Source of the DNA: Rutpela maculata
Lineage: Eukaryota; Arthropoda; Insecta; Coleoptera; Cerambycidae
Reading direction: 5' to 3'
DNA length: 64,000 nucleotides
Assembly: GCA_936432065.2 (NCBI GenBank)
Contig: OW386293.2
Coordinates: 68,651,965-68,715,964, forward strand
In this document: positions 1 through 10,900 of the stretch, one piece after another
Layout of the letters: each line of letters begins with the position of its first letter
Position numbering within the stretch: the stretch's first letter is position 1
Notes under the pieces: model-generated
What the model was told of the DNA's origin: nothing
The model's input: the letters and a program-made list of their open reading frames with translations, nothing else
The model's database searches: none
Translations under genes and position numbers: made by a program

Positions 1-814
1 TTGTGTAAGCTAACTTATTAATTATACTATTTTCTCATGGATAGTCCAGTGACCTCTATTTAAACTGGACTGCTAATACTAACGGGCTGCGCATGGAAAT
101 AATAAGACACAAAGGAGCTCATGAAATAGCTATTGCGCAGGCTCAAACCCATCTAAAACTATCAAATTTAATCTAGAATATTAGTTTCTAGCATAGGCGT
201 AGTGATAACTGATAATTCTGGGTTCAATCAAGTTATGTAAGTTAGTTACTAGTTTTCTTTCTTGTATATGCATTTAGCTCACATAAACCTAAAAACAATT
301 CTTTTGATTTATTTTCACTTAAACGTTTCTGTTTTATTTTTCGTAAAATAAATGATTATAAGTAACTCCTAACTTCGAAACCCAACGGTGACGCCCATGC
401 TTGTCTGTAAACAGTTTGTCGGTAATACGCATGTGCGTAGGGTAACTTGCGCAGTTTCAATTTGTTGCAGAAATTGAACTATTGTTTTGTTTATCCAGTT
501 TATATAGAAATCAGTGGGATAGACAGCATGCACATGTACACGACCCAGAATTAGTACTGGTATTCGATAAAGTTGGTCATTTGCGTCACTCAATTGAATA
601 AATAATATTTTATTACAATTGTAATAAAAATCTTATACATATTATTATACATATTCAGATCCAGATCCAGTAGTGTAAGTACTGTTCACGGGTGTTGTAT
701 GCTCTTATCAAAATTGAATATTTCGTGTAGTTAAATACAATAATAATACAGACATTATATACCTATGGAACAGTGAAGTAAATGTGCATGTGATAAGAAG
801 TGAAAGAACTATAC
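1..814. other. unassigned A+T-rich sequence
   Basis: I see no coding pattern, RNA gene or repeat that recurs elsewhere in the window. The open frame on the minus strand near 369-593 has no recognisable motif. Confidence 0.5.
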
Positions 815-1430
815 GCAACTATGTTGGAAACAGGACATATATTGGATAAAAATCATTACAAAAATTATTAAAAAATTTACAAAAAAGTTATTATTGCCGC
901 AAAAAAAGCTTTACAATGACAAACTGTATGAAGAGTGACAATAAACGGAAGACCGTGTGAACAATAATTAATAAATCTATTAGTAAAAATAAAAGCAGAA
1001 AGGAAACATTTGAAATTAAATTAGAAAATACCATTGTACATGATAAAACTATAGCTACTTCCTTTCGTGATTATTATGTTGCATTACCTCACAAACTGTC
1101 CAATGAACGAAGTCAAGATACTGGTACAAATGATAACCTTACACCTACAAGAATTTTTTATACTATGACGTAAGACCAGTCAATGAAAATTCCGTGTATA
1201 ATGCTATAATAAATCTTAAGGAAACAAATTCGGCAGGAGCTGACTCAATTTCATCACATTTACTAAAGTTCATTGCGAATTATATTACTTATCCGCTAAC
1301 TTATCTCGTAAAATCGTAAGAACAAGGAATTTTTCCGGAAATATTTAAAATATTTAAAATAGCAAGGTTGTTACCTTATATAAAAAAGGCGAAAAAGTTA
1401 ATATTGAGAATTATAAACCCATTTCAAGCC
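815..1430 (+). pseudogene. non-LTR retrotransposon (LINE) pol fragment: endonuclease-RT linker and start of RT
   Basis: Reading several frames on the plus strand gives a linker rich in Lys/Asn (segments like KTVWTIINKSISKNK), then a reverse-transcriptase N-terminal region: SVYNAIINLKETNSAGADSI, LLKFIANYITYPLTYLVKS, EQGIFPEIFKIARLLP and an ENYKPIS-like end. This order (conserved GAD-I block, then the thumbprint before the first catalytic Asp) is that of LINE reverse transcriptases of the Jockey/CR1-like type common in insects. Frameshifts and stops break it, and it ends before the catalytic YxDD block, which is missing. It continues as the C-terminal piece downstream after an internal deletion. 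The family call is by motif recognition only; the clade is not certain. Confidence 0.72.
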
Positions 1431-1454
1431 ACTTAAACAGGGTATTTAAACTAC

Positions 1455-1821
1455 AAAAAAAAGGCCATAAGGAACATAGCAGATGTAGGTATCAGTTCGA
1501 ACATCATGCAGACCATATTTTAAAAAATTACGATTACTAACATTACCTTTCATATATATCTTGGATATTTTAATGTATGTTAAATCAAACCTAAACAAGT
1601 TTGTAGCTAATGGTAACTTCCACGAATATGAAACCAGACATAACCATTTACTGTCAATTCCTTCACATAGTTTGTCAACGTATGAAAAAAGCCCCATTTA
1701 TGTAGGAATTAAATTATACAACAAATTAAATCCAGAAATCAGGCAAATAAACAATCTAAAATCATTTAAAACTATCATATGTTACTTGATAAATGTACAA
1801 TATAAACAAACTTCTAACTGA
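1455..1821 (+). pseudogene. LINE pol C-terminal fragment
   Basis: Two plus-strand frames joined by a frameshift near 1525 read LQKKAIRNIADV, then LDILMYVKSNLNKFVANG, YETRHNHLLSIPSHSLSTYE, VGIKLYNKLNPEIRQINNLK. This is the familiar tail of insect LINE polymerases: the 'LQK(R/K)AIR' block, then Y-T-R-H/N, then G-(I/V)-K-(L/F)-(Y/F)-N-x-L-P. The longest intact frame is 1561-1821. It lies directly after the RT N-terminal fragment, so both belong to one insertion that lost the catalytic centre. No 3' tail or target-site duplication is evident; the next element begins about 60 bases downstream. Confidence 0.75.
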
Positions 1822-2042
1822 CGTTTCAACTTCTCGAAGCTAGCCGACAGTTGCACGTTGCACCTGCCAGAGCCACCTTTGTTAATAGACCTACGGCCAA
1901 GAGGCAAATAAGTTACCTCATCGGGTACAAAAGATTTGAGTTTTTGTAGTAAAAGTACCACATATATGTAGCAAAAAACCGACCGTCTGCCGGGGCTCAA
2001 TGGTCAACTTATTGTTAGAGCTTGTCAAAAATGGTTAGAATT

Positions 2043-2203
2043 TAAATGATAATAAGTTTTCGTCGATTTGGTTTGATGGACCTCAATTACCTAGTGCCCT
2101 AGACGAAATAGTTGTATGCAAAACCTGCATGGAGCAAAGGGATATTGATGATGAAAATGAAGAGGGTTTTAATGATTCATGTGATGACGAAGATGACGAA
2201 TAG
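2043..2203 (+). pseudogene. acidic C-terminal fragment of an unrecognised protein, inside the TIR element
   Basis: In one plus frame from about 2055 to the TAG at 2201-2203 the translation runs WFDGPQLPSALDEIVVCKTC and ends in a strongly acidic tail (DDENEEGFNDSCDDEDDE). A stop codon lies just upstream, so only the C-terminal ~50 residues are open. The position inside a TIR element suggests it is the end of its transposase or accessory protein. I do not recognise the family. An acidic tail with a CxxC pair is all that can be said. Confidence 0.4.
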
Positions 2204-2233
2204 TTATTTTTCTTTAGATTTATTATCAAACAA

Positions 2234-2570
2234 AACAAAAAACCTTGTTATTTTTATTTACTACCATTGTATTGTATTGTTGTTGTTTCTTGTATACAAA
2301 GTTGTTTTGCCTACATATTCACGGAAATCTGACAAACAAAATAATAATTGTAATAGTTTTCCTTGTGCATTGTCAAAGTTCCGAACATGTACTCAATAAA
2401 ACTATTTTGCTATTGCTATTTTTATTTACTACTATTGTTTTGTATTGGTGGTGTTTCTTGTATAGGAAGTTGTTTTGCCTACATATTCACGGAAGTCTGA
2501 CAAACAAAATAATAATTGTAATAGTTTTCCTAGTGCATTGTCAAATTTCTGAACATGTACTGAATAAAAC
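2234..2570. repeat. tandem duplication, period ~168 bp
   Basis: Two successive copies share CATATTCACGGAA, GACAAACAAAATAATAATTG and the GAACATGTACT(C/G)AATAAAA end. CATATTC occurs at 2314 and again at 2482. The duplication is internal to the TIR element at 1882-3042. Hydrophobic open frames across it are a by-product of T-rich sequence. Confidence 0.7.
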
Positions 2571-3074
2571 CCTGTACCGACTTTAGCATTATTCTTTCAG
2601 GTTAGATTTTCTAGAGCATCTACTCTTTATAGTTGACCGTCTGCCGATGTTTTTGAAAAATATTTATGATCTACATAAAAAGAACTTTGATTTGAACCCA
2701 GGTTTGTACATGTACCTCATGAGGTAAGAAACGTAGGAATTTTGGGCGTCGCGACGGGCGTCTGCTCTACGTTTGCGTTCAAATACTGACGTCTGCCACA
2801 CCAAATAAAAATTGTAATGGTTTTCCCAGTGAATTGTCACGTTTTTAAGAAGCATGCATCCAATGAGGTAACTTTAGCGAGTTTTTTCGCCTTTTTGACA
2901 AGCTCTAATAATGATAAGTTGACCATTGAGCTCCGGCAGACGGTCGGTTTTTTGCTACATATATGTGGTACTTTTACTACAAAAACTCAAACCTTTTGTA
3001 CCCGATGAGGTAACTTATTTGCCTCTTGGCCGTAGGTCTATAATGGTCTATAGTTTAAGATGAACTATAGGTTC

Positions 3075-3892
3075 TCGTACATGTGCGCATCGTCTGTAAA
3101 TTGAATAATTGCGTATTTAAACCAGTAATCGTTCTTTGTACCAAGTTACAGACGGTAGATAGTTGTTTTTGGTACATATCCCAAACGGAGAGATATCAAA
3201 CGGATTTCGACAAATTTGGACACTTCATTGTGACTCTCGTACATGTGGGCAATGTCTGCAAATTAAATAATTGCATATTTGAACCAATAATCTTTCTTCG
3301 TACAAAGTTGCAGACAGTAAATAATTGGTAAAAGTTACCCTCATTTTTTTACACAAATACGTTCGGCGGCAAGTACTTTGTACACGTTTAATATATCTGC
3401 AAATAATCCTATATCGAAGCTCTATTTTTAAATCATGATTTCTTTTTAGCTGCAGACGGTAGACGATTGTTCAAAATTGTAAAAAAAAATAACATGTTGA
3501 CATGCGCACGATATGGTGATGTGCATATCGTAAACGTCTGCGCCTTTCCCCTACCCGTTTTCATGAACCAGAATCATCATTTTGTACTGTTTGCAGACGG
3601 TAAATAATCATTTTTTTTTACGAAAATTTGATACATTTTCGAGTACCCTGTATAAAGTTTGGTGCATGACAAGATTGTCTGCAAATGCGCTTCAGACATA
3701 TTTTTATTCCTTTAATTTCGAATTATGAACTTTGCAGACGGTAATTTATTAGTTGAAAACATTGTTTTTTTATGCAAACCGGAAATAGTTTCCTACATCC
3801 CGTGCATGCGTGCAAACCTTGAAAGTACCAAAAATTGAGCTTTATTAGATACATAATACTGACTAAATTACTTGCAGACGGTAGGCTATCAG
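3075..3892. repeat. degenerate ~140-bp tandem array of paired GTCTGCAAA / TTGCAGACGGTA boxes
   Basis: Six units each begin with a GTCTG(C/T)AAA-like box and end ~55-70 bases later with an inverted TTGCAGACGGTA-like box. First boxes lie near 3091, 3254, 3395, 3535, 3676 and 3810; second boxes near 3148, 3311, 3454, 3592, 3735 and 3872. Spacing between units is ~163, then ~140, 141, 141 and ~135. Sequence between boxes is poorly conserved except for a GTACATG-like element upstream of each unit. The array ends where BEL/Pao coding sequence starts. Confidence 0.6.
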
Positions 3893-3919
3893 TTCTGATT
3901 TTCTGTCACCATCTACTAG

Positions 3920-4267
3920 TCCATAAAGCGTTTGTTAATCATAGAATTGGAGAAATTCATGAAAATAGTAAAAGATCTCAATGGATGTGGATTTCATCTA
4001 AATTAAATATTGCTGATCACGCCACCAGAGATGTCAAAAACTTTGATTTGTCATCTAAAAGCAACTGTTTTTTGGAACCTGACTTTCTATACTCCTCACA
4101 AGAAAATTGGACCAAAGAAGATGTAAAATTTAATGAGGCAGATTTTATGGAGAATCTTGAAGTAAAAGAAGATCGTATTTTGGTTACAGGTCTAAATAGC
4201 GATGAGTTTTCTTATTTACCAAACATACAACATTTTTCCAAATGGATATATTTAATTCGATCTAATC
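3920..4267 (+). pseudogene. BEL/Pao pol fragment: RNase H end and RNase H-integrase junction
   Basis: The frame reads KAFVNHRIGEIHENSKRSQW and then MWISSKLNIADHATRDV, which matches the BEL/Pao pattern 'F-V-x-N-R-V-x-E-I ... W-x-x-V-P-(S/T)-x-x-N-(P/I)-AD-x-(A/G)-(T/S)-R' near the end of RNase H. The following ~70 residues are the spacer leading to the integrase zinc-binding domain, with FSKWIYLIR near the end corresponding to the common 'FSS(W/L)x-x-L-x-R' block. The frame is cut at about 4267 by the inverted repeat of a DNA element. Pol resumes near 6180. Upstream RT, protease and gag are absent; the tandem box array abuts instead. Confidence 0.8.
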
Positions 4268-6052
4268 TAAAATTTAGCAACGCTGTAAAGGGCTAAAATC
4301 GTGCTCGGAAACGAATTTTTCGAGATATCTCGGTTTTCATTGCCTCTATGACAAAAATACATTAGGCCAAAAAGAAAGCTATGGAAATTCTCTATAAAAA
4401 AGATAGAGGGTCTTTTTTTCGTATACGCAATAGTTTTCTTGAAAATCTTGCATTGAATTTGAACTTATGTTATATTGTGGATAATTTAAGTACACCACCC
4501 TTGAGGTTGAGTACTTGGCCCATTTTTTTATGTGGTTTGCCCGGTAGGCCTAATCCACGACTGACATACTTAGTAAAACGTTGTCAAATTAATAATTCTC
4601 TTCTTGTCCGTTTTCGCCTTCTATAAATTCATCGATTCGTTCGAGGAAATCCGGGTCAATCTGAGAACTTTCAGTCACTGCTTCAGTGACGGCTTCTATT
4701 TCTGACGAGTTTTCAATCGGTTCAGCATTCAAGCAAGATTTTCCATGGCAGTTGCCGTAAACTGGTGAGCAATTAAGTCCCAACCTCCGACAGCCACACA
4801 ATGGTCCACAACCTTTCGTACAGTTGCAGAAAATCATCTTCAGAAGGCAATCAGGCGCAGGAAGTTGGGTGTTTGACCACAATATAGTATCTTTCAACAT
4901 CCATCCCCACTCTTTCGGATTCAATACATTACCCAACCATTTTTGTACTTGAAAATAAACACGAAATAGATGCTGTTGAGCTGCGTCATGAGTGGGTGGT
5001 AATGAATTCAATTTCACTGGTTTGCTTTTGTTCACAGCTTTAATAAAGCAAGAATACCGATAGTTAACGATGGAAACTTCTTTAACCGGAGCGTTATAGA
5101 TTGCGAGGAAAAATTTTATCCCATTCGAAGTAACTATGTCAGGAGAAGTACCAGTCTTGCTGAAAACTTCAGCTACAAGTTTCAAGTCCTGCCGTTTTTT
5201 CATCACTTTCAAAGTTGCAGTCTTGCCTTTATTAACCAGAGCAGATGTAGTGTCACACCCAGAGAATGCGTGCAGAAACAATATGTGATCTCGAATATCT
5301 TTATGGTGATCAAAGCTTCGTGAAGAATAAATTTTTCGTTGGTCCTTCCCTCTGTCTGGTTTGAGGAGAAAAATTTCTTTATTAATAGGTGTACGAGCAG
5401 TTAAATTTATAAGAAGATCCACATCTTCCCCAACCACAACCGTAGTATTTTTACATGATTCCTCAAGCGCTGTTTCGACTATCAAAATGTCAGCATCATC
5501 TTCAGCATGTCTAAGAATATAATTATTTGCCTCAAACTTTCCTGTCAACATCGAAATCAATCTGGTTTTATTTTTATTATTGGCTTACAGTTGCAACCAT
5601 CTGCTCATCAAAGTAAATGTCACCAGATGAAGCTTTTGAGGACCGGCGAAGCTGCTGCATAGCCTTCACACTGTTGCTAATATTTTCATAACCATCAAAA
5701 ACAATAGTAGACTTCGAGCCCGAATATCCTCTTATGCATAGACGTATCCACGTAAAACTTACGACTGTATCAAGGATACAGCCAACCAGGATTTTTTTTA
5801 TGTTTTAACCCTCCGTGCAATAAAAACTGCCACGAATAAATTTTTTGATTTTAGGTAGGTATGACTTACTGGAATTTTTCAAGAAAACTATTGCGTATAC
5901 AAAAAAAGACCTTCTATCTTTTTTATAGAAAATGTCCATAGCTTTCTTTTTGGCATGATGTATTTTTGTCGTAGAGGCAATGAAAACCGAGATATCTCGA
6001 AAAATTCGTTTTCGAGCACGATTTTAGCCCTTTACAGCGTTGCCAAATTTTA
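4268..6052. mobile_element. TIR transposon, 1.78 kb, ~179-bp TIRs, carries a PIN-like/Cys-rich gene
   Basis: Positions 4268-4446 and 5874-6052 are inverted copies that I align with about ten differences. The ends read TAAAATTT(A/G)GCAACGCTG, then TAAAGGGCTAAAATCGTGCT; the arms share a CGAGATATCTCG palindrome and a GCAATAGTTTTCTTGAAAA inner end. The element sits inside BEL/Pao pol, which resumes on the far side, so it is a genuine insertion. The 5' part of its gene is missing, so it is probably an internally deleted copy. No classical DDE transposase signature is visible. No target-site duplication could be fixed with confidence. Confidence 0.82.
4589..5800 (-). pseudogene. PIN/FEN-like plus C-terminal Cys-rich protein of a TIR transposon, 5'-truncated, one frameshift
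   Basis: The 323-codon frame (5560 to 4589) contains VVVGEDVDLLINLTARTP, then LFLHAFSGCDTTSALVNKGK, and a C-terminal cysteine cluster FCNCTKGCGPLCGCRRLGLN followed by CSPVYGNCHGKSC. This combination marks a large protein family common in arthropods and cnidarians; the acidic G-E-D-x-D-L and S-G-C-D-T-T-S blocks look like metal-binding residues of a PIN/FEN-type nuclease fold (inference). Upstream, in another frame (about 5591-5790), TIVFDGYENISNSVKAMQQL and SSGDIYFDEQMVAT continue the same protein, so a frameshift lies near 5575-5590. The N-terminal half of the family (zinc-finger-like region) is missing. The gene fills the space between the two TIRs, which suggests that it is transposon-encoded rather than a host gene. 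Confidence 0.75.
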
Positions 6053-6179
6053 TCCTTACACTCCCAATTCGGGGACTTTTGAAACCTTATTAAGGACACC
6101 AGAACTTACCTGGAAAACCAACATTTACTTTTGTATGAATTGGTCTGAAGATGCGGCTCATTACTAAATTCTAAATGCC

Positions 6180-7093
6180 AGTGGATTAATATACAAAGCT
6201 ATTAATAAGACATTATCATCAGAAAGCAGGACATAAGGGAAGATAATTGATTCTGAATGAATTGAGACAGAGATATTGGATAATGCAAGTAAGAAAATCC
6301 ATTAATAGAGAATCCAAAGATTGCAATTTATGTCGAAGAATGAGAGCTAAGTCTAGCACACCTGAAACAACTACCAAAATTTAGACTTACAAGAGTTTTA
6401 TTTACCTATTTGTCAATAAGGGCAATTCATATTGAATTGGCGGATTCGTTAAGCACTGACTCTGCTATTTTAGCATTTGGACGATTTATAGCCCGAAGAG
6501 GAAAGCCCAAAATGATAATTTCAGACAACGGTACGAATTTTAAAGGGGCAGCAAAGGAATTAAGAGATGAAATTAAAAAAATTGACGATGATTTATTAGA
6601 AAAAGAACTAATTTGTAAAGAAATAAATTGGGAGTTTATACCTTCTGCTTCACCTCATATGGGGAGAGCGTGGGAACGAATGGTTCGTTCAGTAAAGAAA
6701 AGTTTAAAAATTACATTAAAGGAAACCTACCCAAAACCCGAAGTACTAGTTACCTTACTAATAGAGGCAGAAAATATAGTAAATAGTAGACCTTTGACAT
6801 ATGTTTCTGACAACCCAGACGACCCAGAAAGTATTACACCAAATCACTTTCTTATCGGAACCTCAAGTTCAGCCAAAACTCCAGGTATTTTAAGCCTTGA
6901 CTGGAATTTAAGAAAACAGTGGAAAATGAGCCAGCAACTAACTAATTAGTTCTGGAATAGATGGATAAGGGAATATTTACCTACGTTGACAAAGAGATCC
7001 AAATGGTATGAAAAGAAATTACCATTAAAAGAGGATGACATGGTGATCATAATGGATAATCGAATGCCACGAAATAATTGGCCTTTAGGTAAA
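6180..7093 (+). pseudogene. BEL/Pao integrase fragment
   Basis: Around 6210 the translation gives HYHQKAGHKG and then LILNELRQRYWIMQVRKSIN, CNLCRRMRAK: the HHCC zinc-binding domain of BEL/Pao integrase. The main open frame (6410-6949) has RAIHIELADSLSTDSAI, ISDNGTNFKGAAKEL (second catalytic Asp), SPHMGRAWERMVRSVKKSL (catalytic Glu) and NHFLIG. A deletion near 6380-6410 removed the part holding the first catalytic Asp, so the enzyme cannot be functional. After a stop at 6947 the same frame goes on as FWNRWIREYLPTLTKRSKWY and NNWPLGK, where a family A element interrupts it. Order and motifs leave little doubt about the family. Confidence 0.88.
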
Positions 7094-7746
7094 AAACCGC
7101 TGCCCAAGGAATCATTACTTCCACATCCAGATTCTCTATCCAAGTCACTCATAACGAAAAAACTTCTACCCCAAAAACCCATAAAACGATATCCCACATC
7201 GATAATGGGGTGGGGGTGGTGATAGGGGGGTGGTGATAGGGGGGTGGTAGTGGGGGTGGATGAAGTAAAAAAATATTTTGAGGTTTCTGGTTCTTGTCCA
7301 TACAGTATCTAAATCACAATTTTTTTTCAACCCCTTTAATAATGAGGTGATAATGGGGGTGGCTAATGCCAAAAAATTTTTTGAGACCTTAGTTTCTCTT
7401 GAATATACTAAATACCAATTTTATGGACTCTTACCTGCTTGATTTACCCATTTACCCCAAATTTACCCCAATTTACCCCCAACCCTTCGACGGAATAAGA
7501 TGAAAATATAATCTAGTTCCAGATCTCGTTAAAGTACATATGTGTACCAAATTTCAAGACAATATCTTAAACGGTTCCAGAGTAAACGTGCGCACAAAAA
7601 AGTTACAGACAGATCGACAGACAGAAATTTTGTTTTCGCTCAAACTTAAAATCTCGACGTTTCATGACATTTTAAGCCTATTTGAACAATACAATTTTTT
7701 TAAAAATTTTTTGTCGTTACTATACTTCCACTTTATGTGGAAGTAA
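7094..7746 (+). mobile_element. family A element, copy 1 (internal deletion)
   Basis: It starts AAACCGCTGCCCAAGGAATC and ends with GTCGTTACTATACTTCCAC and GTGGAAGTAA, the two ends shared by all full family A copies. About 75 bases present in other copies after the AACGAAAAAACTT segment are deleted. It interrupts BEL/Pao pol precisely between the codons for WPLGK and IVTTYPSR, so the pre-insertion sequence can be inferred; no duplication longer than a base or two of A is seen. No coding capacity. Confidence 0.85.
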
Positions 7747-7904
7747 TTGTGACAACATATCCAAGCAGAGGTGGGCAAGTTAGAATTGTAGACGTAAAAA
7801 CTAAAACTGGAACATATAGGAGACCTGTTACGAAGATATGTAAGCTTGAACTATTAGAATTAAGTGACGACGAAGCGTCACTGGTGGAAGGAAATGTGAT
7901 TTAA
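7747..7904 (+). pseudogene. BEL/Pao pol C-terminal end
   Basis: The frame IVTTYPSRGGQVRIVDVKTK, RRPVTKICKLELLEL ends at TAA 7902-7904. The pattern 'V-x-x-(T/V)-Y-P-G-x-D-G-x-(V/I)-R-(V/A)-(V/A)-D-V-(K/R)-T ... R-R-P-(V/I)-x-K-(L/I)' is the standard C-terminus of BEL/Pao pol. It continues directly from the NNWPLGK end on the other side of the family A insertion. A-rich noncoding sequence with a TATATAAA-like stretch follows; this could be the start of a 3' LTR, but no second LTR is available to confirm it. Confidence 0.85.
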
Positions 7905-10900
7905 TATTTAAAAAATGAATTTATTTGTTCTTATTATAAAAAAAATAGTAGGCTAAATAAAAAATGAATTGTTATGATAATACTGAAAATTAATTGAATA
8001 AAAATAATAAACTGTCAAGAGATTTTCATTGGAAATATATATAAATTTTGTTGGTTCTTGCGAGCCGGGTCTAATATATTTATTACTTCAGGTTAGTCCA
8101 CGTCGAATCTGTACAAATACGAACAGAAATAACATGATTCGTTTTTAATCTTCAGTTGCCTTTGTCGGAAAAACGTTACTTAAAGATAATAAAAATACGG
8201 AATATGCATAAAAGTAAAAAAAAAACCTGAAATGAAACTTTTTTTTTTGCGTTAAGTCTAAAAGAATACCATGTAAAGTCAACTAATTTTGTGCCCCGCT
8301 ATAGAATTCACAGCAATAACAACTCCCCTCACATCTGCGGACACTAGAAGATAATTAAATTCATTTTAACCTCCCGACAAAATTGTGGAAGGTTACTAAA
8401 ATTGGTCAAACTTTGCATGAGGGTTTCTTTAGTGCTCCAGAAGATCTGAAAAGGTTTTGGTTGAGATCGGATTACGTTTAGTGCCGTTTTGGCACAAAAA
8501 GTTGTTTATTTTATGATTACTTACAATTTGTAATTGAACCATTGAAAAGCAGTAAAAATTCCGATTTCAACGATATATCACACTTGCACCTTTTCGAATT
8601 GATTTCAGTGAAAAAAATTAAAAAACAAAGCAAACGTAAAACAGATCGCTTTTCGCGTGGCACGGTTGATGCGCGGAACCATTGCGCCGTGAAACTCGCC
8701 ACGTCACGTGCATTCCTATTCAACAACACTGAAATCAGGATTTACCACCGCGGCGCTGGTATTGTAGAAGAACGCACTACCGGGCGTCAAAATGACGCGA
8801 CACCAATTTATTTCTCAGGGGCGCCAGTCGCGTGCTACCCCGTTCTTCTACTCCCAGACGGGTTCGAGATAAGATGCACTTCGACAACCGAATAATGGAT
8901 CAAGGCTGCACTATCTCAAATCATTAACGGCGTTCTCTCTGGCCGTGGCTTCCCTGGTTTCGGGTTTTTGTACCTTTTGAAAAGCTAAATTTTTGCATAA
9001 AAAAATCCCGATCGAAGAATTTCTCTCCGGTGGGATTAATTTTTGTCGTGCTGATCACGCTTTTGTCTGCTAATAACGTACTCTACACCCGAGGATTTCT
9101 GAGAAAAACGCATAAAAAAATCCCTATCAAACCTCTGTACAGCAACTAGAAGGTCGAGTGTGGTGCAGTAACTCGACACATCCGGTTTTCGATACGAAAG
9201 TCTCAAGATCAATTAAGATGCAATAGTTCAAAGAATCCGTTTATTTAACAGATATGGTTATACAAAAAGGGGATTATAGCAAAATTCGTATTGTAAGAAT
9301 CGCGCCTTTCCCAATTAAGACAAACGGCTTTCAGACCATAAAAGCGAGAGCGCTTACGCTAACGATCGATTAGGTAGAAAAGATTCATGCATACCTTCTC
9401 AGAATCAAAATGTGAGCTTTTTAGAGAAGTCTTAGACTCTTTGTAATTTTATAATTACGGCTGACTGATTTTAACTTAAAAAGTTTTAGTAAATAAGTTT
9501 AGTTTCGCTAGAGACTACTTAGCTTTAAAGTTCTTGTATCGTGGCGGTTCACGTACTCAAACACATTCATGAGGACTTATGACTGCATAAGTTTGTTTGG
9601 CGTTCGATTAGTCCACAACTTACTTGCCCTTATGCAGTTGTTCAATATTATCGAAATGGCAGTAACCCACCTCCGAGCAACTTTTAGGCAAAATTGAATT
9701 TTTGGTTTTTTATGCACAAGGCGTTTTCCTCTATAACTTTATTATTTTTGGAAAGCCCTGGCATTGGCTTTCCTACCATCTCTTTGTATGGACTACTCAA
9801 CGCGCTCGACCAAATTGCGAGCCGCTGAGTGAATCCAAACTCTTTCTATGCGAGAAACCGGCCTTGTGATAAAAATTATTCTCAAGTCCATTTTTGGCGT
9901 ACTTTTAAAAAATATTATTATCTTCAAAGTCCAACTTTGTTGCACCTTTGAAAAAGTATATTATTCTTAAATCCCTGTCACAATATACTTTCGCTCTCAT
10001 ATCCTGAACCAAAACATATTTTCCTAAGTGAAAATTCGGTGTTTCTTCGAATTTTCACCTGGTCATTTCTAATGCCTCATAGAACTTATAACGGTCCTTC
10101 CATATGGACTGGTCTGTGGCTCTGTAGTCCCTTAGACTCTTAAAAAATGTCCTTAAATGAAATTTTTGCCTAAGTCGAATTGTGATTCTGTCTTCGACTT
10201 AGGTCGATTCTGGAGGGTTCTACAACAGTATCACCGGCAATATGACCACAAACTGGCGCAAAGTCATACCATTTGTTTACAAAACAGAGCGTTACTGAAT
10301 AGAGGTTATGGTCGAGATCAGATTACGTTTTATGGTACACATATTAGTGCTCTTTTCGGCTTTGAAGATCCACCGGGTGGGGAGGTTCCAGCCACTTCCA
10401 GTAGCTGCCGATTTTTTTATTACTGCCAAGGATTACATTGAAACTATTCTTAATACATTATTTATCTTTTGTTTCTTTTAACAGAATTTTATTCATGGAA
10501 TTTTGAAATTAGAACCCCACTGATTAATGAATTGAGTTATAAAGAAATGCAGGTTAAAATGTTTACTAATATTTCAAACTCGGTGATGTGAACTGTTTTT
10601 ATTTCCTTAATATCTATAATAATATTCCTTCCTTTAATGCACATGTTGCCAGCTGTATATTTTCATCATATCAGGGTTGTCAGCTGTTCTTTATTTTAAT
10701 AAATGTCCTCTTATTTTTGGAATCCACTTAATGAAAGCAAGGGTCTTTCAAAGTCTAAATTTGGTATCAAAACCAAGGACAAAATTTAGATTGCCAAGAG
10801 TCAAGGACGAGATTCGAACAATAAAGTGGTATTTTTGTGTGCAGCGAAATAGTCTTGTGATCCATTTCTTTCAATTTTCCTGCTATCGTAACGCCGCACA

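Larger units (their letters stand above)
1882..3042. mobile_element. TIR element, ~1.16 kb with ~150-bp inverted ends
   Basis: Positions 1882-2033 and 2893-3042 are inverted copies of each other, differing by scattered substitutions and small indels. The arms start ATAGACCTACGGCCAAGAGG and contain ACCGTCTGCCGG. Long inverted ends with a short internal gene remnant indicate a DNA transposon or a non-autonomous derivative. I could not fix a target-site duplication. The superfamily is not recognised. Confidence 0.75.

Noticed and set aside
5575..5600. Intron boundary (GTAAGC) in the PIN-like gene
   Set aside because: The protein pattern resumes within a few codons in another frame, so a small deletion is a simpler explanation than an intron.
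7094..7746. Family A as a Helitron
   Set aside because: The 3' hairpin and lack of clear duplication fit, but ends lack 5' TC and 3' CTRR, and flanks are not consistently A/T.
8542..8895. 117-codon frame on the plus strand
   Set aside because: No domain, signal or homologue pattern; it coincides with a less A+T-rich stretch where stops are rarer.
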